Of a stretch of 64,000 nucleotides of DNA, positions 1 through 7,888 are shown piece by piece. Numbering within the stretch: the first letter of the stretch is position 1; each line of letters begins with the position of its first letter. The notes below the pieces were generated by a model. That model did not search any database, was not told the origin of the DNA, and saw only the letters and a list, made by a program, of their open reading frames with translations. A program made the translations under genes and the position numbers. This stretch comes from Phytohabitans maris. Its GTDB lineage: Bacteria; Actinomycetota; Actinomycetes; Mycobacteriales; Micromonosporaceae. The stretch lies in contig NZ_JAVHUY010000016.1 of the NCBI RefSeq assembly GCF_031085175.1, positions 62,001 through 126,000 of the forward strand, given 5' to 3'.

Positions 1-419
1 GTGGCGTAGGTGGAGAATTTGTAGCCTTTGGTGTAGTCGAATTTTTCGACGGCGCGGATGAGGCCGAGGTTGCCTTCTTGGATGAGGTCGAGGAAGGCCA
101 TGCCACGCCCCGTGTACCGCTTCGCGATGCTGACCACGAGCCGAAGGTTGGCCTCCAGCAGATGGTCCTTTGCCGCCCGACCCTCGACCGCGATGGTCGT
201 CAGGTCTTCGCGTATGGCCGGCGGAAGCGCCGCGTCCGCGAGCTTTTCCTCGGCGAAGAGCCCGGCCTCGATGCGCTTGGCCAGCTCGACCTCCTGAACG
301 GCGGTGAGCAGCTTGGTCCGACCGATACCGTTCAGATACGCCCGGACCAGGTCGGCCGAAACCCCCCGCTCGTCGGTGGCGTCGAGGTCGGCATCGAGGG
401 TGAGCTCGTTGTCGTTCAT
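1..419 (-). CDS. sigB: Group-2 RNA polymerase sigma factor, 5' part only
   Basis: Only the N-terminal 139 codons lie in the window; the gene runs off the left edge. The start at 419 (MNDNELTLD) has AAGGTGG upstream. Region 1.2 ([20 protein letters not shown]) is followed by the core of region 2 ([16 protein letters not shown], then [21 protein letters not shown]). There is no long Ala/Lys-rich N-terminal extension, which separates it from the principal sigma factor at 13329-14966 and matches SigB/HrdA-D type group-2 factors. Bases 1-122 are identical to 13873-13994 inside sigA, while the adjacent sequence has diverged, so part of region 2 looks gene-converted. The sigB name is by resemblance; the missing C-terminus would be needed to separate it from other group-2 factors. 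Confidence 0.85.
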   Translation of the reverse strand, partial: MNDNELTLDADLDATDERGVSADLVRAYLNGIGRTKLLTAVQEVELAKRIEAGLFAEEKLADAALPPAIREDLTTIAVEGRAAKDHLLEANLRLVVSIAKRYTGRGMAFLDLIQEGNLGLIRAVEKFDYTKGYKFSTYA

Positions 420-664
420 GTGCAGGACCACCTTTAGTCGCCTCCCCGCGTCGACAAGTGGCACGCGTCCCAGCCGCCCGAGTGGCGCTGGTGAGAAAAG
501 CTTGGCGGTCGGGGCGTGAAGCGGGGGTGAGGCGAGCGTTCCGTGGCACTAATCCGGTAGTTGAATGGCCCGGCGTACCCCTTTTGAGGTAAATGTCGAC
601 GCTTGCTGAGTGGGGTTAGTGTGCTGAGGTTGCGATAGCTCCAACCCCGATCCGGGAGGACGAC

Positions 665-1453
665 GTGGTCTTCAAGCGCATGTTGCAGGCGATGGGTGTG
701 GGAGGCCCGTCGGTCGAGACAGTGCTCAGCAACCCCAACTGCCGGCCGGGCGGCTACCTGGAGGGCCAGGTGCACGCGGTCGGCGGCGACCACCCCGTCG
801 ATATCGAATACGTCGCTGTCGGCCTGGTCACCCGGGTCGAGGTGGAGAGCGGCGACTCTGAGTACGACACCAACCAGGAGTTCCACCGCCAGCGGCTGAC
901 CGGCCCGTTCCGGCTGGCCCCGGGCGGCCGCCACGACGTGCCGTTCCGCTTCGAGGTGCCGTGGGAGACCCCGATCACCGAGCTGTACGGCCAGCACCTG
1001 CACGGCATGACCATGGGCCTGCGCACCGAGCTCGAGGTGGCCCGCGCCGTCGACAAGGGCGACCTGGACGCGGTGGCGGTGCACCCGCTGCCGGCCCAGG
1101 AGCGCATCCTGGACGCGTTCCTGCGGCTGGGCTTCCGGTTCGGCAAGGCCGACGTCGAGCGCGGCCGCATCCACGGGGTGCAGCAGACGCTCCCCTTCTA
1201 CCAGGAGATCGAGTTCTATCCCGCGCCGCAGTACGCGCGCGCCTTCAACCAGCTCGAGGTGACCTTCCTGCCCACGCCGCACCAGCTCCAGGTGGTGCTG
1301 GAGCTCGACAAGCGGGGCGGCGTCTTCACCGAGGGCCGCGACGCGTTCGGCCGCTTCACCGTCGACTACGCCGGGGCCGAGCGGGCCGACTGGACCAACC
1401 AACTGGACGCCTGGCTCCGCCAGTCGGCCCAACGTCGGGGCCTGTTCTTCTAG
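665..1453 (+). CDS. Spo0M-family sporulation-control protein
   Basis: 262 aa from a GTG start with GGGAGGA 4 nt upstream. The N-terminus (MVFKRMLQAMGVGGPSVET) and the following arrestin-like beta-sandwich segments, such as RPGGYLEGQVHAVGG, are typical of the SpoOM family. Bacillus Spo0M is an arrestin-fold cytoplasmic protein affecting sporulation and division; actinomycete homologues are usually unlinked to sporulation operons, so the exact role here is unknown. The gene diverges from the sigma-factor gene across 245 nt and is followed by a strong hairpin terminator. The family call is solid, the function is not. Confidence 0.85.
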   Translation: MVFKRMLQAMGVGGPSVETVLSNPNCRPGGYLEGQVHAVGGDHPVDIEYVAVGLVTRVEVESGDSEYDTNQEFHRQRLTGPFRLAPGGRHDVPFRFEVPWETPITELYGQHLHGMTMGLRTELEVARAVDKGDLDAVAVHPLPAQERILDAFLRLGFRFGKADVERGRIHGVQQTLPFYQEIEFYPAPQYARAFNQLEVTFLPTPHQLQVVLELDKRGGVFTEGRDAFGRFTVDYAGAERADWTNQLDAWLRQSAQRRGLFF

Positions 1454-1467
1454 ATCTCCGCCCGCCC

Positions 1468-1496
1468 GAAGCCCGCCGCCACCCGCGGCGGGCTTC
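1468..1496 (+). terminator. Hairpin terminator after the spo0M-like gene
   Basis: A perfect 12-bp stem (1468-1479 with 1485-1496) encloses a 5-nt loop and begins 15 nt after the stop codon. There is no U-tract, which is common in high-GC actinomycete terminators. Confidence 0.75.
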
Positions 1497-1652
1497 GCGC
1501 ACAAAGACCCATTCCAGAGCAGAGACTGTGAGCTACCGCGATGTCCGTGGTGGTCCGGACCGTTGCTCCCGCGGCCTCACCCTCCGCGCTCCACACCCCA
1601 ACCGCCGGCCCGCCGCACGCGCGGCCTGCCGGCGCGTTGCGACCGGATCGAA

Positions 1653-1705
1653 GTAGATCTAGAACGTTTAGGGCTGAAATAGCGCCCTAAACGTTCTAGA
1701 TCTAC
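1653..1705. repeat. Family B dispersed palindrome, copy 1
   Basis: Perfect 22-bp inverted repeat (1653-1674 with 1684-1705) around a 9-nt AT-rich loop. The arm begins GTAGATCTAGAACGTTTAG, far less GC-rich than its surroundings. The same arm, trimmed to 20 bp, recurs at 12506-12554 with a different 9-nt loop. It lies between the convergent spo0M-like and dtd genes, 26 nt beyond the dtd stop. Probably a bidirectional terminator or REP-like element. Confidence 0.85.
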
Positions 1706-1731
1706 ATTCACGGGCTCGGGCCCGGAGGGCT

Positions 1732-2154
1732 TCAGAGGTCCAGGAGGATCGTGCGGGGGCCGACGTTGACGCTCTCGACGAGCATGTGGGCGCGGAAGCG
1801 GCCGGTCGCCACCTTCGCGCCGCGCGACTCCAGCGCCTCGACGAACGCGGTCACCAGCGGCTCGGCGACCTCGGCCGGGGCGGCGGCGCCCCACGACGGG
1901 CGGCGGCCCTTGCGGGTGTCGCCGTAGAGGGTGAACTGGCTGACCACCAGCACGGGCGCGTCGATGTCGGCGGCCGAGCGTTCGTCGTCGAGGATGCGCA
2001 GCTCCCACACCTTGCGAGCCATCGTGTCGGCGGTCGCCGGCGTGTCGGTGTGGGTGACGCCGAGCAGCACCAGCAGGCCGTCTTCGATCCCGCCGACCAC
2101 CTCGCCGCCGACCGTCACGCTGGCCCGGCCGACCGTCTGCACCACCGCGCGCAT
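1732..2154 (-). CDS. dtd: D-aminoacyl-tRNA deacylase
   Basis: 140 aa, the usual family length. Dtd hydrolyses D-aminoacyl-tRNA (and mischarged Gly-tRNA-Ala) in the cytoplasm, protecting translation from D-amino acids. The family signatures are visible: N-terminal [20 protein letters not shown], then the cross-subunit motif SQFTLYGD and the C-terminal [11 protein letters not shown] (NxGPxT motif). The ATG at 2154 lies 5 nt after the stop of the upstream methyltransferase gene, so the two are probably co-transcribed with the cupin gene. An in-frame open region continues upstream but overlaps the methyltransferase in another frame and is not coding. Confidence 0.95.
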   Translation of the reverse strand: MRAVVQTVGRASVTVGGEVVGGIEDGLLVLLGVTHTDTPATADTMARKVWELRILDDERSAADIDAPVLVVSQFTLYGDTRKGRRPSWGAAAPAEVAEPLVTAFVEALESRGAKVATGRFRAHMLVESVNVGPRTILLDL

Positions 2155-2159
2155 CCCGC

Positions 2160-3635
2160 TCAGCCCTCCGCGAGTCCGGCGACCGGTACGAGCATGCCGC
2201 GCTCCACCAGGTGGGCGACGATCGGCACGGCGGCCTCGGCGAGGTCGGACTCCGCGACCTCGTGCGCGACCGCGAGCACCGCGATCTGGTCGCGCAGCGG
2301 CACCCGGCCGTCGGCGCCGCCGACCAGCGCGAGCACCAGCGGGTCGACCTCCTCGCTCCAGCGCAACCCCTGCGGCATCGCCAGCACCTGCCGGTCCACC
2401 GCCCAACCCTCGGGGCCCATCGTGGCCTCCTGCCGCAGCTGGAGACCCTCGGCCGCCCGGTACCGTCCGGCGAGCAGGCCGGCCGCGTCGCGTACCCGGA
2501 GAAAATGCTGGCGGTCGAACCAGGCCGCGACCTGCGCGCCCAGCGGCCCGCCGACCTGCTGGCGCAGGTCTTCGACCCGGACCACCGGGTCGTCGGCGCC
2601 GGCGCGGCGGAGGGTGACCAGGCCGAAGCCGACCGCCTCGATCTTGTGGGCGTCGAACCAGTCGAGCCACTCGGCCTTGCGGGCCGGGTCGTGCGGCTCG
2701 CCCGCGTCGGTCAGCCAGAGGTCCACATAGGAGACCGGGTCGGCCACCTCGCGCTGGATCACCCAGGCGGAAAGGCCGGTGCCGGCGACCCAGCCGGCCA
2801 CCCGGTCGCCCCACTCCTCGCCGGCGACGTGCGCCCAGTTGGCCAGGTACTGCATCGTGCCGCCCTCGGCCAGCAGCGCCGGCGCGGCGGCGGCCAGCTC
2901 GGCGCCGAGGCCGTCGCCGACGCGGCCGGAGTCGCGGTAGGCGTGGGTGGCCGTGCCCGGCCCCACCACGAACGGCGGGTTGCTCACCACCAGGTCGAAG
3001 CGGCGCCCCGCGACCGGCGCGACCATGTCGCCGCGCAGCAGCTCCCAGTCCATGCCGTTGAGCGCGGCCGTGGTGGCGGCGAAGCTGAGCGCCCGCTCGC
3101 TCACGTCGGTGGCGGTCACGGTGGTGGCGTGCTGGGAGAGGTGCAGCGCCTGTACGCCGCAGCCGGTGCCCAGGTCGAGCGCCGACCCCACCGGGCGGCG
3201 GATCGTGGCGCCGGCCAGCGTGGTGGAGGCCCCGCCGACGCCGAGCACGTGGTCGGGCGCGAGCGGTACGCCGGGGTGGGCGGCGGCGGGCAGGTCGGCG
3301 ACGACCCACCACGAGTCGCCGTACGCCTCCAGGTCGAGCCCCTGCCGCAGCCCGTCGCCGTCCGGCACGACCAACCCGGCGGCCAGCGCCTCGGCGAGGG
3401 GGAGCGGCGCGAACGCGGCCTCCACGGCGGCGCGCGGCTCGGTCTGCCCGCACACGAAGAGCCGGATCAGCATGGCCAGCGGGTCGCGGTCGGCGGTGGC
3501 CCGCAGCGCGGCCCGGAAGTCGTTGCGGGAGACGCCGGCGGTGGCGGCCGGGCCGAGGCGCTCGGCGATGCCGCTGGAGGTGTACTCGGTCAGGGCGGTG
3601 CGGAGCTGCTCGACGCCCTTGTCGGTGAGAAGCAT
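2160..3635 (-). CDS. Class I SAM-dependent methyltransferase with N-terminal DUF7059-like domain
   Basis: 491 aa. The N-terminal ~140 residues form a helical, winged-helix-like domain. A Rossmann methyltransferase domain follows, with SAM motif I ([13 protein letters not shown], near residue 155) and motif IV NPPF (near residue 217). NPPF is typical of enzymes that methylate amide or exocyclic nitrogens, such as PrmC and RsmC. The substrate is not known. The start abuts the stop of the cupin gene (TGA followed directly by ATG), suggesting translational coupling. The family is widespread in actinobacteria. Confidence 0.8.
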   Translation of the reverse strand: MLLTDKGVEQLRTALTEYTSSGIAERLGPAATAGVSRNDFRAALRATADRDPLAMLIRLFVCGQTEPRAAVEAAFAPLPLAEALAAGLVVPDGDGLRQGLDLEAYGDSWWVVADLPAAAHPGVPLAPDHVLGVGGASTTLAGATIRRPVGSALDLGTGCGVQALHLSQHATTVTATDVSERALSFAATTAALNGMDWELLRGDMVAPVAGRRFDLVVSNPPFVVGPGTATHAYRDSGRVGDGLGAELAAAAPALLAEGGTMQYLANWAHVAGEEWGDRVAGWVAGTGLSAWVIQREVADPVSYVDLWLTDAGEPHDPARKAEWLDWFDAHKIEAVGFGLVTLRRAGADDPVVRVEDLRQQVGGPLGAQVAAWFDRQHFLRVRDAAGLLAGRYRAAEGLQLRQEATMGPEGWAVDRQVLAMPQGLRWSEEVDPLVLALVGGADGRVPLRDQIAVLAVAHEVAESDLAEAAVPIVAHLVERGMLVPVAGLAEG

Positions 3636-4112
3636 TCAGTCCATCCGGAAGTCGGCGAAGTCGAAGCCGGGCGCCACCACGCAGCTGACCAGCACCGGCT
3701 GGTCACCGGCGGGCGCCGCGGCCTGCCACACGCCGCCCGGTACGAGCACCTGCGGGCGCTGCCCGGCGGCGATGTCGTTGCCCAGGATCGCGGTCTCCTG
3801 GTCCTGGATCGAGCCGGCGGCCGTGACCTCCGGCTCGCGGAGCGAACGCGAGGCGGCCAGGCCGCGCATCCGCAGCGCCAGCGGGCCGCCGGCGTGCCAC
3901 AGCCACAGCTCGTCCGAGCGGACCACGTGCCACCGCGACTCCTCGCCCGGGTGGAGCAGGAAGTAGATCGCGGTGGCGGCGCGGCGCGGACCGCCGTACC
4001 CCTCGGGCTCGAACGCGTGGTCGCTGCGCCAGGTCTCCCGAAACCACCCGCCCTCCGGGTGCGGGGCGAGGTCGAGCTGCTCGGCCAGTGGTGGTCGTGG
4101 TGAGGTGGTCAC
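3636..4112 (-). CDS. Cupin-fold protein, DUF985 (cupin_5) family
   Basis: 158 aa beta-barrel protein of the DUF985 family, related to yeast YML079w. The hallmark N-terminus L[13 protein letters not shown] is at residues 15-27, and [17 protein letters not shown] carries the likely metal or ligand-binding His residues. The function is uncharacterised; small-molecule binding or isomerisation has been proposed for the fold. The start is GTG at 4112. A CAGAAT hexamer 6 nt upstream could be a -10 box giving an almost leaderless mRNA. First gene of a cupin-methyltransferase-dtd operon. Confidence 0.85.
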   Translation of the reverse strand: MTTSPRPPLAEQLDLAPHPEGGWFRETWRSDHAFEPEGYGGPRRAATAIYFLLHPGEESRWHVVRSDELWLWHAGGPLALRMRGLAASRSLREPEVTAAGSIQDQETAILGNDIAAGQRPQVLVPGGVWQAAAPAGDQPVLVSCVVAPGFDFADFRMD

Positions 4113-4129
4113 CCGGCCATTCTGTCGGG

Positions 4130-5248
4130 TCAGGAGCGGGCGGGGTGGCGAAGGATGCGATCGTCACCGTCCCGGACGTCGCCGCGCCCGTCGCGGTTGG
4201 ACGTGGCCAGCCACAGCGCGCCGTCGGGGGCGACCTCCACCGTCCGCAGCCGGCCGTAGCGGTCGCGCAGCTCAGCGCGGGGTTCGCCGGCCCGGCCATC
4301 ATTCAGGGGTACCGTCCAGAGCCGCTCGCCGCGCAGCGCCGCCACGTAGAGCGTGTCGCCGGCGATGGCCGCGCCGGACGGGGAGGCGTCGTCGGTCGGC
4401 CAGGTGACGATCGGGTTGGTGTACCGCCCACCCTCGGTGTCGCCTTCGCCCTCCACCTCGGGCCAGCCGTAGTTTCGGCCCGGCTCGATGCGGTTGACCT
4501 CGTCGAGGCGGTTCTGGCCGAACTCGGTCGCGTACATCCGGCCCGCGCTGTCCCAGGCCAGCCCCTGCACGTTGCGGTGGCCCATCGTGTACACCGGGGA
4601 GCCGGCCCGCGGGTTGCCCGGCGCCGGGTCGCCCTCGGGCGTCAGCCGCAGGATCTTGCCGTTCGGGCTCTGCGGATCCTGCGAGAGGTCGGTGTCGGCG
4701 GCGTCGCCGGTGCCCGCGTACAGCATGCCGTCCGGGCCGAACTTGATCCGCCCGCCATTGTGGTTTCCCGCTTTGCGGATCCCCTGGAAGATGACCTCCG
4801 GCCGGCCGCCGCCGTCGAGCCGGAAGCGCACGATGCGGTTGTCCGGCTCGGCGGTGTGGTACGCGTACACCCACCGGTCCTGGGTGTATTCGGGTGAGAC
4901 GGCCAGCCCCAGCAGCCCACCCTCGCCGCCCGCGTCGACGCCCGGCACCTCGTACACCTGGCGCGCCGCCCCGCCGCCCGGCGACACCTGGAGGATCCGG
5001 CCGGTGTCGCGCTCGGCGACGAGGGCGTTGCCGTCCGGCAGGAACGCCATCCCCCACGGCACGTCCAGCCCGCTCGCCACCTGCTGCGGCGCGCCGAGGT
5101 CGGGCGGGCCGCCGGGCCTGCTGCTGGCGCCCCCGGTCACGGTCGGCGTGGGCACGGCGGGCGCGGGCAGGGTCGGCTCGTCGTCGCCCTCGTCCGAGCA
5201 GGCCGCCAGGGCCGCCACCAGGGCAACTGCCACCACGGTCTTCCGCAC
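4130..5248 (-). CDS. Lipoprotein PQQ-type glucose/sorbosone dehydrogenase (GSDH) family
   Basis: 372 aa. The signal peptide ends in lipobox LAAC with the lipidated Cys at residue 17, followed by a Pro/Thr-rich tether, so the protein should sit on the outer face of the membrane. The body is a six-bladed beta-propeller of the soluble PQQ glucose dehydrogenase family: VPWGMAFLPDGNALVAERDTG near the start, then NHNGGRIKFGPDGMLYAGTGD and YGWPEVEG. These proteins oxidise aldose sugars with PQQ, but actinobacterial members are mostly untested and the producer may lack PQQ synthesis. The GTG start has GAGAGGGG upstream. A 38-bp tandem repeat lies upstream. Confidence 0.85.
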   Translation of the reverse strand: MRKTVVAVALVAALAACSDEGDDEPTLPAPAVPTPTVTGGASSRPGGPPDLGAPQQVASGLDVPWGMAFLPDGNALVAERDTGRILQVSPGGGAARQVYEVPGVDAGGEGGLLGLAVSPEYTQDRWVYAYHTAEPDNRIVRFRLDGGGRPEVIFQGIRKAGNHNGGRIKFGPDGMLYAGTGDAADTDLSQDPQSPNGKILRLTPEGDPAPGNPRAGSPVYTMGHRNVQGLAWDSAGRMYATEFGQNRLDEVNRIEPGRNYGWPEVEGEGDTEGGRYTNPIVTWPTDDASPSGAAIAGDTLYVAALRGERLWTVPLNDGRAGEPRAELRDRYGRLRTVEVAPDGALWLATSNRDGRGDVRDGDDRILRHPARS

Positions 5249-5300
5249 GGTCGTGCCCCTCTCGTCGGCTGCCTCGAACGCACCAGATCGCCGCTTCGCT

Positions 5301-5415
5301 CCGCCGCCCGGACCTTGCCAGCCGGCGGCGGAAGTCGCCCGCCGCCCGGCCCTTGCCAGTTGGGCGCCGGAGGTCGTCCGCCGCTCGGACCTTGCCAGTC
5401 CGGGGCGAAAGCCCG
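5301..5415. repeat. Three degenerate ~38-bp tandem repeats
   Basis: The units start at 5301, 5339 and 5378. Each carries a CCGCCG(C/T)(C/T)CGG(A/C)CCTTGCCAG-like core followed by a variable ~17-nt tail. They lie in the 192-nt gap upstream of the GSDH lipoprotein gene. Their role is unknown; they could carry regulatory sites or be replication-slippage products. Confidence 0.6.
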
Positions 5416-5440
5416 AGGAAAGAGTAGAGCCGTGGAGAGA

Positions 5441-5977
5441 TTACTGCCGGCCGATGGCGTGTCCCTGCGAGCGCAGCCGCCGGGCCCAGCCGGCGACGGT
5501 GTGCCGGGGCACGTCGAAGTGCTCGGCGACCGCGGTGATCGAGCCGGTCTGCCGGTACACCTCCATGACCTCCTCGGCTTCGGGCATCCGCCGGTACGCG
5601 CGGGTGCCGGTGCTCTCCGCGGCCCGCTTGGTCGCCTTCTTCGCCGCCGCCCTGGTGGCTTTGGCGGTGGCTTTCTTGGCGGCGGTCTTGCGCGGGCGGC
5701 GGCGCGGCGGCGGTGCGACCTCTTCCTCCTCGACCGGCTCGGGCACCGGCGGCAGGGCCGGGGGCGGTGCCGATCCGGCGAGCGCGCGCACGAGCAGGTC
5801 CAGGTCGACCGGGGGCAGGTCGGCCGGGGCGAGCCCGCCGCCGCTGGCCGCCCGCACGGTCAGTTCGGTGATCCGGGTCTGCCCGGTCGAAGTGTCCACC
5901 CGAACGGTGGTGTGCGCCGTGGCGGCGCCGGCCGCGCCGTCGTTGTCCGGCGTGATGGTGATGACGTATCTACTCAC
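5441..5977 (-). CDS. HTH protein with Lys/Ala-rich histone-like linker
   Basis: 178 aa from GTG at 5977, which has a perfect AGGAGG 5 nt upstream; a longer in-frame extension to 6079 lacks this site. The N-terminal ~60 residues (SRYVITITPDNDGAAGAATA) form a small beta-rich domain. A Pro/Glu stretch and a strongly basic region (RRRPRKTAAKKATAKATRAA) follow, resembling histone H1 or Lsr2/HU-type tails. The C-terminal ~45 residues form a helix-turn-helix (ITAVAEHFDVPRHTVAGWAR). It probably binds DNA; no specific function is recognised. Confidence 0.75.
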   Translation of the reverse strand: MSRYVITITPDNDGAAGAATAHTTVRVDTSTGQTRITELTVRAASGGGLAPADLPPVDLDLLVRALAGSAPPPALPPVPEPVEEEEVAPPPRRRPRKTAAKKATAKATRAAAKKATKRAAESTGTRAYRRMPEAEEVMEVYRQTGSITAVAEHFDVPRHTVAGWARRLRSQGHAIGRQ

Positions 5978-6222
5978 GGGAGCCTCCTGTCCGGTGGGTC
6001 CGCCATCCGCGCCCGACCGCCGCGCCCCCGTACGCATGCGGCGCCCCGCAACAAACCTCGGTGGGACGACCTGCCACATTTGTCGACGGCGTGAGATTAC
6101 CTCCCCGAGTTCGGGGACCGTGCTCTCTCGGGTGCATTTCGCTGCTGAAAGGTGTGCTTTCCATAGTGGAGCCCGCCGCGCACCCGACCCCGGCCGGAGG
6201 GCCGATCGTGCAGGATGGGGGC

Positions 6223-6807
6223 ATGACGCTCAACCTGCCCATCGACGCCAAAGCCAACGAGCTGCTCCAGCGGAGCCCGTTGGCCCTGTTGGTCGGCATG
6301 ATTCTGGACCAGCAGTTTCCGCTGGAGCGCGCCTTTTCCGCGCCGTACGAGCTGAGCCGCCGTCTCGGCCACGAGCCGACCGCGGAAGAGCTCGCCGACT
6401 TCGACCCGGAGGCGCTGACCGCCATCTTCGCCACCCCGCCGGCACTGCACCGCTTTCCGAAGGCGATGGCCGCGCGGGTGCAGGAGGCGTGCCGCATCGT
6501 CGTCGACACGTACGGTGGCGAGGCGGAGACCCTCTGGCGCACCGCGGCCGACGGCAAGGAGCTCTTCAAGCGGGTGAGCGCACTGCCCGGGTTTGGCAAG
6601 CAGAAGGCGCAGATCTTCGTGGCGCTGCTCGGCAAGCGGTTTGGCGTACGGCCGGAGGGCTGGCGCGAGGCAGCCGGTGCCTATGGGCCGGACGACGCGT
6701 ACAAGTCGGTGGCCGACATCGTCGACGCCGCCGCGCTGGTGAAGGTGCGCGAGTACAAGCAGCAGGCCAAGGCGGCGGCCAAGGCCGCGAAGTCGGCGAC
6801 CGGCTAG
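6223..6807 (+). CDS. HhH-GPD family DNA-repair-like protein
   Basis: 194 aa. An all-helical protein of the endonuclease III / AlkA-like superfamily, close to the actinobacterial HhH-GPD family of ~200 aa. The helix-hairpin-helix is LPGFGKQKAQIFVALLGKRFG (residues ~124-144). The iron-sulfur cysteines of endonuclease III are absent and the usual downstream catalytic Asp is not obvious, so glycosylase activity is not assured. ATG 6223 was chosen because the upstream in-frame stretch is non-conserved. Its TAG stop and the TAG of the antitoxin gene on the other strand share the four bases CTAG at 6804-6807. Confidence 0.8.
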   Translation: MTLNLPIDAKANELLQRSPLALLVGMILDQQFPLERAFSAPYELSRRLGHEPTAEELADFDPEALTAIFATPPALHRFPKAMAARVQEACRIVVDTYGGEAETLWRTAADGKELFKRVSALPGFGKQKAQIFVALLGKRFGVRPEGWREAAGAYGPDDAYKSVADIVDAAALVKVREYKQQAKAAAKAAKSATG

Positions 6808-7115
6808 GCGGCGCGCGGGTGGGCCAGCGCCGCTATCGCCCGGCGCACGTCGGCGAGCGAGACGGTGGCCGACTCGTCGAGGTCGGCGAGCCCGGCCTCG
6901 ATCCACTGCCGCATCAGGGTGGTCACGCCGATGCCGCGCGCCTCGGCGGCTTCGCGCACCCGCTCGTACGTCTCGACGGGCAGCCGCACGGATCGGCTCA
7001 CCATGGGCACGTCACTGTCCGGACTGGGCAGCTCGGCCGGCTGCCCCTCGTCGATCAGCTCCGCGAGCCGATCCCCACCCTCGTGAAACTGCTTGAGCGC
7101 GTCGTTTCGATTCAT
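6804..7115 (-). CDS. BrnA-like ribbon-helix-helix antitoxin
   Basis: 103 aa. An acidic N-terminal half precedes a CopG/MetJ-type ribbon-helix-helix (RSVRLPVETYERVREAAEAR, then GVTTLMRQWIEAGL), which should bind operator DNA as a dimer. It follows the toxin-like gene with a 4-nt ATGA overlap. Toxin-first order with an RHH antitoxin matches the BrnT-BrnA type II system. Autoregulation of the toxin promoter is expected from the family but was not seen directly. Confidence 0.75.
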   Translation of the reverse strand: MNRNDALKQFHEGGDRLAELIDEGQPAELPSPDSDVPMVSRSVRLPVETYERVREAAEARGIGVTTLMRQWIEAGLADLDESATVSLADVRRAIAALAHPRAA

Positions 7116-7399
7116 CGTCGCCACCCCTGCTGTGCCTCGTCGTACCGCTTGGACTCGACGTCGGTCAGGTCGCGGGCGGACAGGACATCCCAATCGTTGT
7201 CGCCGCGGTCCGCCTCGATCAGCAGGATCGCGAGCCGCCGACCCCGCCCGGTCGCCGCGTAGACCACCATCACGTCGTCGCCCAGGTGCCGGATGATCCG
7301 GCGCGTGCTGTGGAGTGCTTCCCAAACCTCGCCCGGACTCACCTCGTAGAGCCGCAGGTTGGCCAGGCCCTCCTCGGTGAAGCTGAACCTGCTGCCCAC
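7112..7399 (-). CDS. BrnT-like RNase toxin
   Basis: 95 aa, the usual size for BrnT/RelE-fold toxins. The C-terminal part (DWDVLSARDLTDVESKRYDE) matches the BrnT pattern in which a beta-strand ending in (I/L)SAR precedes a helix carrying conserved Glu and Tyr. The central strands (VMVVYAATGRGRRLAILLIE) fit the barnase/RelE-like sheet. BrnT toxins cut mRNA and are neutralised by the RHH partner encoded next. The GTG start at 7399 is supported by a TACGCT hexamer exactly 7 nt upstream and the lack of a Shine-Dalgarno. The similarity is family-level, so an uncharacterised type II toxin is equally possible. Confidence 0.65.
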   Translation of the reverse strand: MGSRFSFTEEGLANLRLYEVSPGEVWEALHSTRRIIRHLGDDVMVVYAATGRGRRLAILLIEADRGDNDWDVLSARDLTDVESKRYDEAQQGWRR

Positions 7400-7406
7400 A
7401 CCGGCG

Positions 7407-7412
7407 AGCGTA
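7407..7412 (-). promoter_or_regulatory. -10 box (TACGCT) for a leaderless toxin mRNA
   Basis: TACGCT is followed by exactly 7 nt and then the GTG start at 7399. TANNNT-N7-RTG is the known layout of leaderless actinobacterial transcripts. Confidence 0.6.
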
Positions 7413-7477
7413 CCACGGGCGTAACACGCGAGACCGGGCGAAAAATCCGCCGGTGAGGCGAGTGGAAGGATGGACCG

Positions 7478-7822
7478 GTGAGGCGAAAGGCCGCACGGCC
7501 GATCCTGATCACCGACGCCGACCGCAGCCAGGCGGACCAGTTGCGCAGCCGCCAGGTGCGGTACGTCCTGATGATGTCCGTCCGGGGTGTCTGCCTGCTG
7601 GTCGCGGCGATCCTCGTGGGCACCAAGGCGCCGCTGCTCTGGCTCTGGCTGCCGCTCTGCCTTCTGGGCATGGTGCTGATCCCCTGGCTGGCCGTGCTCC
7701 TGGCCAACGACCGCCCGCCCAAGGAGCAGTACCGCTTCCGGCACAACCGCACCGAGGCGGACGAACCACCCCAGCAGGCGCTGCCGGACGCATCCCCGCC
7801 GAAGACGATCGACGCCGACTAG
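7478..7822 (+). CDS. DUF3099 small membrane protein
   Basis: 114 aa. The N-terminus (RPILITDADRSQADQLRSRQ) and two adjacent hydrophobic segments (about residues 28-47 and 50-74) match DUF3099, a two-TM family of unknown function in actinobacteria. The hydrophilic C-terminal tail is variable. GTG start at 7478, diverging from the toxin gene across 78 nt. Family A hairpin begins right after the stop codon. Confidence 0.85.
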   Translation: MRRKAARPILITDADRSQADQLRSRQVRYVLMMSVRGVCLLVAAILVGTKAPLLWLWLPLCLLGMVLIPWLAVLLANDRPPKEQYRFRHNRTEADEPPQQALPDASPPKTIDAD

Positions 7823-7824
7823 CT

Positions 7825-7888
7825 CTCCCGTGATCGAAGCTCCCGCCACGTCGTTCTAGCGACTTGGCGGGAGCTTCGATCACGGGAG
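7825..7888. repeat. Family A dispersed hairpin, copy 1
   Basis: Core arms 7831-7853 and 7860-7882 (TGATCGAAGCTCCC at the base) around loop TTCTAG, with a single mismatch. CTCCCG/CGGGAG (7825-7830 and 7883-7888) extends the stem to 29 bp. It starts 2 nt after the DUF3099 stop, and its right arm contains the psuK stop codon. Five such elements occur in this window; the likely role is a bidirectional terminator. Confidence 0.9.

Noticed and set aside
1732-3453. dtd fused to a 430-residue upstream region
   Set aside because: The upstream part overlaps the methyltransferase in another frame; Dtd is complete from 2154.
5978-6079. Upstream extension of the HTH protein gene
   Set aside because: AGGAGG sits directly before GTG 5977 and the extra 34 residues look non-coding.
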